Below, in pieces: positions 1 to 10,351 of a DNA stretch of 64,000 nt. Positions within the stretch are counted from its first letter, which is position 1. Every line of letters begins with the position of its first letter. Made by a program: the position numbers and the translations under genes. Source of the DNA: Ariolimax columbianus. Taxonomy: Eukaryota; Mollusca; Gastropoda; Stylommatophora; Arionidae. Location of the stretch: contig JAVGWX010000019.1 in the NCBI GenBank assembly GCA_036924085.1, positions 4,177,641-4,241,640 of the forward strand, in the 5' to 3' direction. Below the pieces are notes generated by a model. The model searched no databases. It was given only the letters and a program-made list of their open reading frames with translations, and was not told the DNA's origin.

Positions 1-15
1 GACCTGGGGCTCCAG

Positions 16-221
16 CCCCGCCCGGTCGAGCCGCAGAATGAGGTCTCTGCCGTCCGCCGATCAAAGCGGGCGGGAAGCTGCTCGATATTCACCCCATACG
101 GCGATGAGGTATGAAACCATTTGTAGAAGACTTAGTTCTCGGTCGGGGTGCCCTAAGCAGTAGATCAGCTACCTCACTGCCAACTGCTGAGACTCAACCC
201 TTGACCATGAGATATGTCCGC
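16..221 (+). pseudogene. 28S rRNA 3'-end fragment
   Basis: The stretch at about 110-221 reads like the extreme 3' end of animal 28S rRNA: a GTAGAAGACTTAG block, then GTAAGCAG-like, CAGCTACCTC and CTGAGACTCAACCC blocks in the right order, closing in a TTTGTC-like end (here ATATGTCC). The upstream part (16-45) carries the GCCCGGTCGAGCCG block that precedes it in LSU rRNA. Family knowledge: this is domain VI of LSU rRNA. It continues beyond the left edge. No spacer or promoter follows; another 28S piece begins within about 40 bases. I infer a displaced rDNA fragment, not a working gene. Confidence 0.7.
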
Positions 222-254
222 ACCAGGCGAACAACATCTCCGTGCAATGACCAG

Positions 255-465
255 GCTTGTCTCCTGGTCAAATGCACTATTTCGAGAGGAATCACAGGTC
301 GCTGACAGTTGGTTTACGTTCTCGGCTGAAAAGCTACCATCTGAGGGACTACGGCCGAACGCCTCTAAGCCAGAATTCCGCCCTAAATCTCAGCACCGCT
401 GTGATGGGAGGCTACGACATGGCTGGGATTTGCGTCTCAGCCCGGCCCGGTCGAGCCGCAGGAAT
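255..465 (+). pseudogene. 28S rRNA sarcin-ricin-loop region fragment, degenerate
   Basis: Bases 270-392 match the conserved part of 28S rRNA around the sarcin-ricin loop: CGAGAGGAATCACAGG, GGTTTACGTTCTCGGCTGA, GCTACCATCTGAGGGA and AACGCCTCTAAGCCAGAAT in order. The loop itself is damaged: the near-invariant AGTACGAGAGGAACC is read here as CTATTTCGAGAGGAATC. The match ends in a second copy of the GCCCGGTCGAGCCGCAGG block (about 443-461) that also lies at about 18-37. In a normal gene this region comes before the 3' end, so here it is out of order relative to the first fragment. Confidence 0.75.
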
Positions 466-879
466 GCACCTGGTATAATGCACGCCTTCCTCGCTCTTTG
501 CATCTGTCTGCTATCAGTCATTCCAATGGACGCAGAAAAGATGCAGTCCAGCGGACATTGCACCTCCTGCCCTATGGTGACAACCTCCCGGGTGGCGGGA
601 AATGCTAGGCGTACCATCACTTCTGATAAGCCGAGAAAAAAAAGCGAGCAAAAAGATACCTCACTCATATGCATATGCTACGTTTCTGGCAGGACGTAAC
701 GATCCTGGGAAAAAGTCACACTGGACTGCCTCTCTTACGGGATAGTACAAACTAGTACATAGTCCATCATATCATTGCCAAACGCTATAGACACGAGTAG
801 GGAAGACTCGATAGTCCTGCAAGACAACTTCCTAAGAGAGACAACTCTGACCAAAAACAACTGCTGCCTTGCACTTAGG
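466..879. other. Intergenic, no gene recognised
   Basis: This stretch has no open frame with family features and no clear repeat. It follows the broken 28S fragment directly and could be the body of a degenerate retroelement, but no protein motif supports that. Confidence 0.4.
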
Positions 880-1025
880 CTGGGGACAGCCAAAGGCTAA
901 GGAGGGCAACCCTACAGAAACGCCTGTTGAAATCGGATGCACTGAGCCACAGGCTAACAAATTAAAACAGTGCAACGTAAATATCGCTGTAAACAGCGTA
1001 CGATGAAGGAGAAGAAGAAGAATGT
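880..1025 (+). mobile_element. SINE 3' fragment (core type 3, GAAGAA tail)
   Basis: Bases 924-960 carry the core (TGTTGAAATCGGATGCACTG followed by AGCC and ACAGGC) also found in the two better SINE families of this window. A GAAGAAGAAGAA tail at about 1008-1022 follows, as in SINE-2. No tRNA-like head is visible, so this is a truncated or diverged copy. Confidence 0.55.
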
Positions 1026-1891
1026 TCCCAATAGGTTCCACTTGGGTATCGCCTAGCATTTGATCAAACTTTATGCAAAACCGTTGCTCAATTCATTTAT
1101 ATCATTTCGTTATGAATGAAAACCCGATGGGAGCTCTATATAGTCAATTATGTAAGTCTGACTACCAGCGACTGACGAAATCTGCGGGCGGGAGACAAAT
1201 TAACGCATGCGCATGAAGATCTCCTGTACCCCCCTGCCGTAGGCCAACATCAATATTTCATTTGTTTCAGCGGGAAAAAACAGAAGGTTTATTAAAATGA
1301 AAACATGTCGTAAGAGGCAGATGTGAATGTTATTTACGACTTTTAATTGTTTGTAATCTGTGATTATGTTTAGTTCTCCATTTTACCAGTTTTCTCCTGA
1401 CAATATTACTCAGTACGACATTAGAATCGACTAATGTCTAAAGAAATTAGATCAATTCATAATTTTTGTATTGTAAGGTCGGGAACATGGACAATGGCCA
1501 GGTAATTAGAAGAAATAATGGAGACCTTGGATATGTGAACATGGAAACTCGAGAAAGTAATTAATTGTTGTTTAATTAGGGATTATAAATAAATGGAAAT
1601 GGTGGTGAAAAGGTAATAAGAAAATATTGGGCATGCATAGAGATAGAAGAATGGTAATTACAATTAGCACGCGGAATTTTAGTTCAGTAAAAAGAAATTT
1701 CAAGAACTGGAAATAATATGGTTAACTGTAGCTAGCACGCGCTATGGTATATATATGTAATTTGGTTTCACTGTATCACGTGCGATGGTACATAGAAATA
1801 TATGAACATAGAACTTTAACAATTAAGTATATTTGCTATGTACAGCTAAATAATACTGAAAGATACAAAGACGGAAACGTCAAGCTTGAAA
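1026..1891. other. AT-rich intergenic stretch
   Basis: No coding frame, RNA gene or clear repeat was recognised. It leads into the 25-bp array. Confidence 0.5.
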
Positions 1892-2305
1892 GAGGAAGGT
1901 AATGATATAAGTAGGAGGAGAAATGTAATGATATGAGTGGAGGAGAAATGTAATGATATGAGAGGAGGAGAAATGTAATGATATGAGTGGAGGAGAAATG
2001 TAATGATATAAGTAGGAGGAGAAATGTAATGATATGAGTGGAGGAGAAATGTAATGATATGAGTGGGAGGAGAAATGTAATGATATGAGTGGAGGAGAAA
2101 TGTAATTATATGAGTGGAGGAGAAATGTAATTATATGAGTGGAGGAGAAATGTAATGATATGAGTGGAGGAGAAATGTAATGATATGAGAGGAGGAGAAA
2201 TGTAATGATATGAGTGGAGGAGAAATGTAATGATATGAGTGGAGGAGAAATGTAATGATTATAGTAGGAAAATGAAGGAAGTGATATGAGTAGGAGGAGG
2301 AAGAC
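1892..2305. repeat. Minisatellite, 25-bp unit, about 16 copies
   Basis: The unit is GGAGGAGAAATGTAATGATA plus TGAGT, repeated head to tail. Variants include ATAAGTA, ATTATA and an extra G. Copies are about 90% alike. It is purine-rich on the + strand. Confidence 0.95.
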
Positions 2306-2985
2306 AGCGCGTTAATGGAAGCGCGAAAGTAGCGGTAGAAGTGAGAGAAAAAAGAGAGACAAAGTGCCTATCAGACTGGTAGAGCGTTGGGTTCTGACAT
2401 CAAATCTAGCTACAACATACACTACTATCTTTCTCACCTCCCTGTCTTCCTCCTCTCTCCTTTAACTTTAACATACACTACTATCATTATCACCTCCCTG
2501 TCTTCCACTCATCAACTACAACACACACTACTATCACTCTCATCTCCTCCTAAATGGTCTTATAATTTGGCTCATGATTTACGACAATCACTGAAATTTG
2601 TTGGCACAGTAGAGGCTCAAAATCTCCGCCGTCATGGTCATCGACTACTTGATTGAGTACTTCGGCTACCATGTGTCGTATTTCCCCGGTTCAGTGCACA
2701 CGGTTGAACTTCACGAGATTGGCTCATTTAGCCCAGTTCGCTGACAATGTCCGTTTTGGTTTGTGTAGAACACTACACATAAACTTGCACATTACACTGG
2801 ATAAATTGGCCACTGCCTGGATAGCAGCACGCTCAAGACTCGTTCACACCCCAACTGAGTCCTTTAATCCGCGCGGGCCCGTCCTAAGGCAGCGGAGAAC
2901 ACTGATTTCCTCATGGAGTCCGCTGTGACCTCGACACACCATAAAACCACAGGACGCCAGGGCTTCGTACCTGGATATTGAAAGC
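2306..2985. other. Intergenic, degenerate repeats only
   Basis: At 2400-2550 there are three loose copies of an ACACTACTATC...CTC motif. No gene was recognised. The segment just before 2986 may be the 5' truncated border of the LINE copy. Confidence 0.4.
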
Positions 2986-3765
2986 CCAATGAGAATAGCA
3001 GACGACACAGTGATACTATCAAGAAGTGCGGAAGGGCTAGAGCAGCTACTTTCAGCCGTTAATGGACATAGTAAAGATCAAAATCTGTTCATAAACATAA
3101 ACAAAACAAAGATAATGACCACCGACAAAACACAATGTCAGCATAAATTTACAGTGGGTGGTGAGAAAATAGATCAGGTTACACATTTTGAATATCTGGG
3201 CTCCAGAATCGACAAAAATGGTGACTGCTCGAAAGAAATCAGAAGAAGACTAGCTATGGCAATGCAGAGACTGAACAGCCTGAAGAAATTATGGCAGGGC
3301 ACCAACAAAACGATAAAAGTAAAAGTCTTGAGAGCCTGTGTTTTTCCTGTGGCAGCTTATGGCTGTGAAGCATGGACGATTACCAAAACTTCTAGACAAA
3401 GAATTGAATCCTTCGAGTCAAAATGTTACAGAAAGATCCTCAGAATACCCTGGACAGAGAAAAGAACAAATGTAGACATTCGGCAAGAGTTGAGCATAGA
3501 GGAGAACTGGTTTATCAATTCCATTTTGGCTAGAAAATGCGAATACTTTAGTCACATCAAGAGACACAACGGTCTTGAGAGAACGGTGATGGAAGGTATG
3601 GTGCCAGGCAAAAGAGGAAGGGGTAGACCAAGAAGACGATGGCACCAAGATATCCAGGAATGCCTGAGTATGACTGTCGCGGAAGCTGGTGTTTTGGCAA
3701 GGGAACGAGTTTCTTTCAGGCAGACTGTGATGGGAGCGACGTTCTACAAAGGACATGCTACATGA
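2986..3765 (+). mobile_element. Non-LTR retrotransposon reverse transcriptase, C-terminal part (5'-truncated)
   Basis: A single open frame of 258 codons begins inside the reverse transcriptase palm with IADDTVILSR (the catalytic xADD box near residue 4). It continues through HFEYLGSRIDKNG, LRACVFPVAAYGCEAW and CYRKILRIPW (thumb-like region) to a basic GKRGRGRPRRRW motif, the usual C-terminal end of RTE- or CR1-type LINE ORF2 proteins. The endonuclease and most of the fingers domain are absent, so the copy is 5'-truncated and cannot move by itself. It has no stop or frameshift, unlike every other LINE piece here, which suggests recent insertion. The clade is not certain. Confidence 0.9.
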
Positions 3766-3877
3766 GAATGAGAATAGTAGGTTGGAGTGGGGCCACGGCA
3801 GAGGTAGGCTGGCGCAACGATCCACTGACGCTTAAGCGAAAATTAGTATCCTTTTCCCTTGTGTCCTGCTTATGCCT

Positions 3878-4262
3878 TTCAGCGTCAGGTTATGAGAGAT
3901 TTCTTTACTAAGCCCTAATATATGCTTGTGCCTTTCAATGTCAGGTTATGAAGCGGTTTGTTGACCGGGCCCTAATATATGCATGTTCTTTTCAGCGTCA
4001 GGTTATGAGAGATTTCTTTACCAAGCCCTAATATATGCTTGTGCCTTTCAGTGTCAGGTTATGAAGACGTTTATTTACCGGGCCCTAATATATGCTAATG
4101 CATTTCAGTATCAGGTTATGAAGAGGTGTCTTGACAAGGCCCTAATATGTGCCTGTCAATGTCAGGTTATGAAGACTTTTATTGACCAGGCCCTAATATA
4201 TGCTTGTGTCTTTCAGTGTCAGGTTATGAAGACGTTCATCGACCGGGCCCTAGTATGTGCTT
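3878..4262 (+). repeat. Minisatellite, 57-bp unit, resembling the next exon's acceptor site
   Basis: About 6.7 copies of a 57-bp unit. Each copy has a pyrimidine run and AG (GTGCCTTTCAG), then GTCAGGTTATGAA, then CCGGGCCCTAATATATGC. The true acceptor of the receptor exon at 4500-4502 reads TGTCAGGTCATGAA, 12 of 13 bases identical to the core of the repeat. The open frame through the array reflects the 19-codon unit length and shows no protein family. Confidence 0.9.
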
Positions 4263-4501
4263 CGTACACGGGGAGTTTTACTATTTTTTTTATCGTTCTA
4301 TACATCATATGCGTGATCGGCCCTTGGCTTTGTATCCATTGTATCTGTATAGCTACTGCAAGGAAGTTTTTCAAGCGAACATTATTATTATACAGTGATG
4401 TACCTATGATCTGGAGTTGTATATAATATTGATGTCTCCTTCTGTCTCGCTTCTATCGTCTACTCCAAACTACATTTATTATATTGTGGTTGTCTTGTCA
4501 G

Positions 4502-4614
4502 GTCATGAACAACAAGTGGACTCTTAGTGATGGACTCTGTGACGCCTGGGTCGCGTCGGACGTGTTGGGCTGTACGGCTTCCATCCTCAACCTCACAGCC
4601 ATCTGTGTGGACAG
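4502..4614 (+). CDS. Dop2R: Dopamine D2-like receptor, TM3 exon
   Basis: This 113-bp exon encodes 37 full codons plus two bases of an Arg codon. It starts after TTGTCAG and ends at GACAG|GTGAGG. The product holds the conserved extracellular Cys of TM3 (residue 13, in GLCDAW) and the amine-binding Asp of TM3 (residue 20, in [13 protein letters not shown]). It closes with VDR, completed to VDRF by the next exon. The CTASILNL run is characteristic of D2-like dopamine receptors. Family knowledge: these are plasma-membrane Gi/o-coupled receptors that lower cAMP on dopamine binding. Exons for the N-terminus, TM1 and TM2 must lie left of the window. Dop2R is the invertebrate name; exact orthology is inferred. 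Confidence 0.92.
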
Positions 4615-4800
4615 GTGAGGGAGTGAATGTACAGGTGACTGTGTATCTGGACAGGTGAGGGAGTGAATGTACAGGTGACTGTGTGTGTAGACAGGTGATA
4701 TCCGAAGTGGATAGCTGAGTGTGAGTGTGTGGACATGTCAGTGAGTGCGTGGACAGGTGAGCTGGTGTGTGAACAGGTGAGTGGGTGTGGAAAGTTAGGA
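4615..4800 (+). repeat. Degenerate tandem copies of a splice-donor-like motif
   Basis: Directly after the exon the motif ACAGGTGA recurs at about 4631, 4651, 4671, 4691, 4753 and 4773. Several copies sit in the exon-like context TGGACAGGTGAG. The real donor is TGTGGACAG|GTGAGG. The spacing of the first three is close to 20 and the array decays to the right. Confidence 0.8.
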
Positions 4801-4884
4801 AGACAGGTACGGATGTGTTTTTGTGGGTAGCAGTGTGGGTGTTTCTTGTGGACAGTGAAATATCTGCTTGTGGATAGATAAATA

Positions 4885-5740
4885 GCTAAGAATTAGAACA
4901 TGTTGAGGTAAACTCAAAACACGTTAAGATAAAGAGCTAAACTCTAAACATGTCGAGATAGAGAGCTAAACTTCAAATACGTCAAGATAAAGAGCTAAAC
5001 TCCAAACGGATAGCTATAGATGGTTAGGCTCCTGACATATACAAGTAAAGGGCTAAACTAAAAAATGTCAAGATACAGAGCTAAGCTCCATAACATAATG
5101 AGATAGAGCCATGTTTCAGAACATTCTGAAATAATTAGAACATTTTAGAACATGCTTACATAAAAAAGCCCCGTTCTAGAACATGCTGATATAAAGAGTC
5201 AGGATCCAGAACATGTTGACATAAAAAGCCAGGTTCTGGAACATGTTGACATAAAGATTCACGCTCTTTAACATGCTGATATAAAGAGCCACGCTCTAGA
5301 ACATGCTGACATAAAGATCCACGCTCTAGAACATGCTGATATATAAAGAGCCAGGATCCAAAACATGTTGACATAAAAAGCCAGGTTCTGGAACGCGTTG
5401 ACATTGAGATTCAGGTGCTGGAACGCGTTGGCATAAGGAGCCAGGTTCTGAAAAGAGTTGACATAAAGAGCCAGGTTCTGAACGCGTTGACATAAAGAGC
5501 CAGGTTCTGGAACGAGTTGACGTAAAGAGAGAGGTTCCAGAAAATGTTGACATAAAGAGCCAGGTTCTGGAACGCGTTGACATAAAGAGCCAGGTTCTGA
5601 AACGCGTTGACGTAAAGAGCCAGGTTCTGGAACGCGTTGACATAAAGAGCCAGGTTCTGGAACGCGTTGACGTAAAGAGCCAGGTTCTGGAACATGTTGA
5701 CATAAAGAACCAAGTTCTGGAACACAACAAGATAAGAATC
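4885..5740. repeat. Minisatellite, 30-bp unit
   Basis: Bases 5150-5740 hold about 20 copies of a unit with AACGCGTTGACATAAAGAG and CCAGGTTCTGG. Bases 4885-5100 hold a more diverged relative (AGATAAAGAGCTAAACTC). The unit is 10 codons long, so all - strand frames stay open. This gives repeat peptides with no known family. Confidence 0.93.
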
Positions 5741-6400
5741 TAGACTCAAGTGCAAATAGGGATAGACAGAAAGAGACATAGAAAGAAGACAAACACGTTA
5801 ATGTATAGAGCTAAATCTATTGTGTTTTTCTTAAGAAAATGTTAAAGACAAACAAAGAAAAAGAAAAACTCTTTTGGGGATATTTGGTTGCATGGAAAGA
5901 CATGGTGGAACAACAGAGGTTCAACAAGTGAGTTATGAGTTCCGTGGAAGGGGAAGTAATCTCTTTCAATGGCACAAAACGGGGAGGATATAAGACAGAC
6001 TGAGTACGCTCGGTGTTGTTTTGGTGTTTAAAATCCACTTTACTTGTGATTAGTGTAAACAACATGTGATGAAATGTAGAACACATCTTTCTTCTCTTCG
6101 TTGTCCATCTTATTATGGGATAATATATTCCCATGTCCGGTTAACTGTCCGGCCCGGAGATGGTAGTCTGGACATTGGGGCCCAGATTCATGACGTCACC
6201 CGAGTTTGTTCGCCAAATTGCTAGAACATATTTTGTTTGGGACAGGCTGCCTGTAGCTTCTGGCAGTACTTAGGTCTTTTTATTATAAGTATCATTTCAT
6301 GTACATTTTAAGTATCATTCTTGTACAATATTGATGAGGTTACCTTTGATTGTGTGGGTTGTGTTATCTTCAGTATGATTGTGTGTATATTATTCTCTCT
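5741..6400. other. Receptor intron, no feature recognised
   Basis: Unique-looking intronic sequence without coding signal. Confidence 0.5.
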
Positions 6401-6606
6401 ACTGTGTTTATGTGTGTGTTGCTATCATAACTGTGCCTGTCTTTGTGTGTGTGTTGCTATCATAACTGTGCCTGTGTTTGTGTGTGTGTGTATGCGTCTG
6501 TCTTATCTGGCATGTGTGCGAGTGATTGTTTATATCTGGGATGTGGTTATGTGGGTTCATATCGGCGATGTGTTTATACACACACACAGACACAAACACA
6601 CACACA
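6400..6606. repeat. GT/AC microsatellite cluster
   Basis: TG-rich sequence with two copies of TGCTATCATAACTGTGCCTG, ending in a CA run at 6580-6606 directly beside the mariner terminus. Confidence 0.85.
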
Positions 6607-8240
6607 CATGGGGAGTTCAAATAAAACCGGAACTTTTTTATCTAGTTCTACCTGAATGAGTTATAGCGTGCTGAAACTACTATGATTAGTTAGGGGTGAT
6701 TGTATCTTATTACTGCGAGGTGGTCTAATTGCCATGGGCCAGTCTCGTGACAGATAAATAAAAATGGCGAAAAACACTGTTAGTGCTTGCATGGAACAGC
6801 GTGGTTTGTTGAAGTTTCTTGTGAAACATATGGAAATAGACAGAAGACTGCAATCATAATGCGGTGGTGAGACTTCAGCCGCAGTAAGACATTTGAGCGG
6901 TTGAATCTCAACCCAATACAGTCATAATACCCAAAGTTTGGAGCGCCATATCCTGAAAAATCGACGCATAAGCTGTCACGAAATTGCGCAAGAGGCAAGT
7001 CTTTCTCCGGGTACAGCGAACACTATTATTCATGAACATTCGCATTTTTAGAAGGTTAGTGTACATTGGTTGCCAAGACAGCTTTCCGCTTTTGGCCAAC
7101 AGAGAAGAGTTCAAGCCTGCACTGAATTGAGGGAACGGTTTGACATGGAAAGACATTACTTTTTGGATCGCTTCATTACATGTGACAAAACCTGGGCTCA
7201 TCATTACATGTGACAAAACCTGGGCTCATCATTACATGTGACAAAACCTGGGGTGCATCATTACATGTGACAAAATCTGGGGGGCATAATTACATCTGAC
7301 AAAACCCGGGCTCATCATTACATCTGACAAAACCCGGGCTCATCATTACATGTGACAAACCTGGGGTGCATCATTACATCTCACAAAACATGGGCTCATC
7401 ATTACATGTGACAAAACCTGGGCGCATCATTACATGTGACAAAACCCGGGCTCATCATTACATGTGACAAAACCTGGGTGCATAATTACATGTGACAAAA
7501 CCCGGGGTGCATCATTACATCTGACAAAACCTGGGCTCATCATTACATGTGACAAAACCTGGGCTCATCATTACATGTGACAAAACCCCGGCTCATCATT
7601 ACATGTGACAAAACCTGGGCGCATCATTAAACTCCTGAATCGAAACGAGCATCCAATCAGTGAGAGCATACGTCTTCACCACCACCCACAAAATGTCGGA
7701 CAATTGCGTCTGCAGGTCAAGTGATGGCGAGTGTTTTCTGGGACAAACTTAGCATCATCCATGTTGATTGTCTACCCCCGTGGTGCCAATATCATCAGTG
7801 AACAGTACATACGCATTTTGAGTGATGTGCATAACCGTCTGCAGAAAAATCCCGCCTGGTTTGATCACAAATGGCGTCCTGCTCCTGTAAGATAACGCTC
7901 GGCCTCATACATCTCGCCGCACTATATGCCATCTGCTGCAACTGGGCTAGGAGGTATTGCCACAATCTACCTTACTGGTTGAAGCGATTTCTACCTGTTT
8001 GGACACCTTAAAGAATTCTTGGGAGGTCAGCATTTCAACAATGATGACGAAGTGAAATAGGCTGTCCTGGATTTGTTCAAACATACTGATAGATCTTTCT
8101 ACATTGACGCTTTACTTAAACGCTGAGATCAGTGCATAAACGTTGCAGGAGATTATATTAAAAATGGGAACGGAATTTTGACTACATGAAAATAATTTTT
8201 TCTCCTCCAAAAAAGCCCGGTTTGACTTGAACGCCCCTCA
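6607..8240 (+). mobile_element. Mariner-family transposon copy 1, inactive, with an internal minisatellite
   Basis: Terminal inverted repeats are visible: GGGGAGTTCAAATAAAACCG near 6610 and, inverted, CGGTTTGACTTGAACGCCCC at about 8219-8237, followed by TATA. Between them is a broken mariner transposase on the + strand. It includes an N-terminal helix region (RRISCHEIAQEASLSPGTA), the WLPRQLSAFGQQRRVQACTE block, a first-Asp block reading ITCDKTW, and the later DFYLFGHLKEFLGGQHF and DEVKQAVLDLF blocks. Stops and frame changes are frequent. Without the roughly 450-bp array at 7172-7630 the element is close to the usual mariner length of about 1.2-1.3 kb. It sits in the first visible receptor intron. 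Confidence 0.88.
7172..7630 (+). repeat. 28-bp minisatellite inside the mariner transposase gene
   Basis: About 16 copies of a unit made of TCATTACATGTGACAAAACC and TGGGCTCA. One copy is the transposase sequence itself, reading CDKTWAHHYM. The 28-base unit shifts the frame at every copy, so the expansion destroyed the gene. Variants (GGGGTGCA, GGGCGCA) mark subsets of copies. Confidence 0.95.
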
Positions 8241-8244
8241 TATA

Positions 8245-8385
8245 TAATAAAAATAACAGTTGCCCATTTCAAGCGAAGATGGGGACAGCATCATACTATT
8301 GCTGCGAAATGTGTTCTTTGATGGCTGTAACGACCAATCCAGGAACGGCATACTCAACCACACTCGTGGCACACGTGGAATGTTT
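8245..8385 (+). repeat. Dispersed repeat, copy A
   Basis: This segment is alignable over about 135 bases with 28975-29115. Both have AATAACAGTTGCC, GCTGCGA followed by ATGTG, CCAATCC, and GGCACACG in the same order. It lies just outside the mariner 3' end. No coding potential; probably a fragment of an unnamed transposable element. Confidence 0.65.
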
Positions 8386-9189
8386 AAATGATGTGTGAAT
8401 GATGGTTTATATCTGCGATTAGTGTATATTTTATATATGCAATGTGTGTCTGTGTCTGGGATATATATATGTATGTTTATATATGTCAGATGTCAAAAAT
8501 CTGGCAAAGATGGCGCCATAACTGGCTGCGAGTCTACATTTCTCTACTGTTTTGGATTTTTATGGATGCCGCTAGACCACGGATTTGCCTGGAATTCACA
8601 CTAGTCGACGACTTACACTTGTGTTCACGGAAACGTAGTGTTGTTTTCCGTCGGGACTTGTTATTTAGTTCTTTTTTTTGTGATTTCTTCCGTCCGTTTA
8701 TCCTGGTATGGACGCCGGCTGAATGGAACTACGCTTATACCTGTGTCGTATTTCACGGATTAGTTCTGCAGGTTGACCTTCACGAATTTGGCGTGTGGGA
8801 ATTTTAGATGCTACTATGATGAGCTGAATACAGTTGGGGAGAGATACCAGACTCACTCACACGCTGTGTTGTCCATACGACCTCTTGTGGTTATCGAAAA
8901 GGCACGACAAACTGCGTTAGATGCCTTCCAACCTTTCTACCCTGCGGGTTACATGTTTACGAAAAGGCTTCGGTGGTAACCCTGAGGCAAAATCTGCATC
9001 CTATGCTATCTCCAGTCGTCTCGATGAATGTCTTGCCACTGGCAAAAGGTAGCTTAGGCTCTATGAGTGAGGTTGACAAAAGGCGCAGTTTCTTCCTCAC
9101 TTTAATCCAAATCACCGCGCAAGTCACCCATTTCAGCGGCCACAGCAAGAGATACGAATGTCCACACGGCTGAACAAAGAGAGTGGTCA
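8386..9189. other. Receptor intron, no gene recognised
   Basis: Short open frames exist on both strands but show no family motif. A decayed retroelement is possible. Confidence 0.4.
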
Positions 9190-9932
9190 TATGTGTCTGT
9201 ATCTGGGATGTATATTTGTATTTTTAATTATGAGGTCTGTGAGCGCGTGAGTATGTTTGTTGATATTTTGAATGTGGGCGTGCTTGCGTGCGTGTGTATG
9301 TGTGTGTGTGTGTGATATACCTGGGTGTTTGTTTTAATCTGGCCTGTATGTGTATCTTTGTTCTGATCTTGGACGTGTTCAATCTGGACTGTGTGTGTTT
9401 ATTTATTTCTATCTGGGATATGTGTGTTTATCCCTTTCATCGGTGTGTGTGTGTTTGTTTGTATCTAAGCTGCATGCATTTGTTTTTATCTGGACTTTCA
9501 GTGTTTCTTCTTATCGGGTCTTAATTTGTTTTGTTTTGGGTTTTTTTTGTCTGTGCTTTGTTTACTTCTATTTTGGCCTACTTGTGTTTGTTTTTATCAT
9601 GACTCTGTCTAGTTGTTTCTTTTTATCTGGTCTTTGTGTTCGGTTTTGTCATGGATGTGTGTCCTTCCTTGTATCTGGACTATGTTTATTTGTCTTTATC
9701 TGGATGTATTTGTGTTTAGTTTAGTTTAGTCTGGACTGTTTTGTTTTGTTATTTCTATCAGAGCTATGTGTGTTGTTTTTTAATCTGGTTTTTGCATTTG
9801 CTTGTTCTCACGTAGGCTGTGTGTGATTCTTTTTGATCTGAGCTGAATGTACCATTTTGTTAACGATATATTTAGTTTGTTTTCACTTTAGCATTAAGTG
9901 TGTTTGTTTTTCTTTCTGTTTGCGTTGTGTGT
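9190..9932 (+). repeat. Degenerate GT-rich repeat
   Basis: Loose repetition of TGTGTTTGTTTTTATCTGG at about 30-base spacing, strongly biased to T and G on the + strand. Period and copy number are poorly defined. Confidence 0.7.
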
Positions 9933-10185
9933 GCTTCTCTTTTTTACTGAGGCATGCATCTCTCTTTTTAACTGAGGCATGCGTTTCTCGTTTTAACTAA
10001 GGCATCCGTTTCTCGTTTTAACTGAGGCATGAGTTTCTTGTTTTAACTGAGACATGCATCTCTCTTTTTAACTGAGGCATGCGTTTCTCGTTTTAACTAA
10101 GGCATCCGTTTCTCGTTTTAACTGAGGCATGAGTTTCTCGTTTTAACTGAGACATGCATCTCTCTTTTTAACTGAGGCATCTGCG
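9933..10185 (+). repeat. Minisatellite, 25-bp unit, about 10 copies
   Basis: Unit CTGAGGCATGCATCTCTC plus TTTTTAA, with alternating CGTTTCTCG and CATCTCTC forms. Confidence 0.93.
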
Positions 10186-10351
10186 CATCTTTTCAAGTGT
10201 TGATTGTGTATTTCTCTTCTTTTCTGGATTGTTGTGAGTGATTTTCAGTACTTTAGTATTTGTGCTTTTGTTCCCCCTTTTCCACGTGTGTTTTCTTTGT
10301 ACTGTATAATTCTGTTTGTGTTTCTTTGTTTATGTTGGTGTTGTTGTATTG

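Noticed and set aside
16..465. Functional rRNA gene
   Set aside because: Order is scrambled, the sarcin-ricin loop is mutated and no spacer is present.
2640..2740. Similarity of 2650-2735 to 8745-8800 (TGTGTCGTATTTC and GGTTGA.CTTCACGA words)
   Set aside because: Only two short words match; too little to define a repeat without an alignment.
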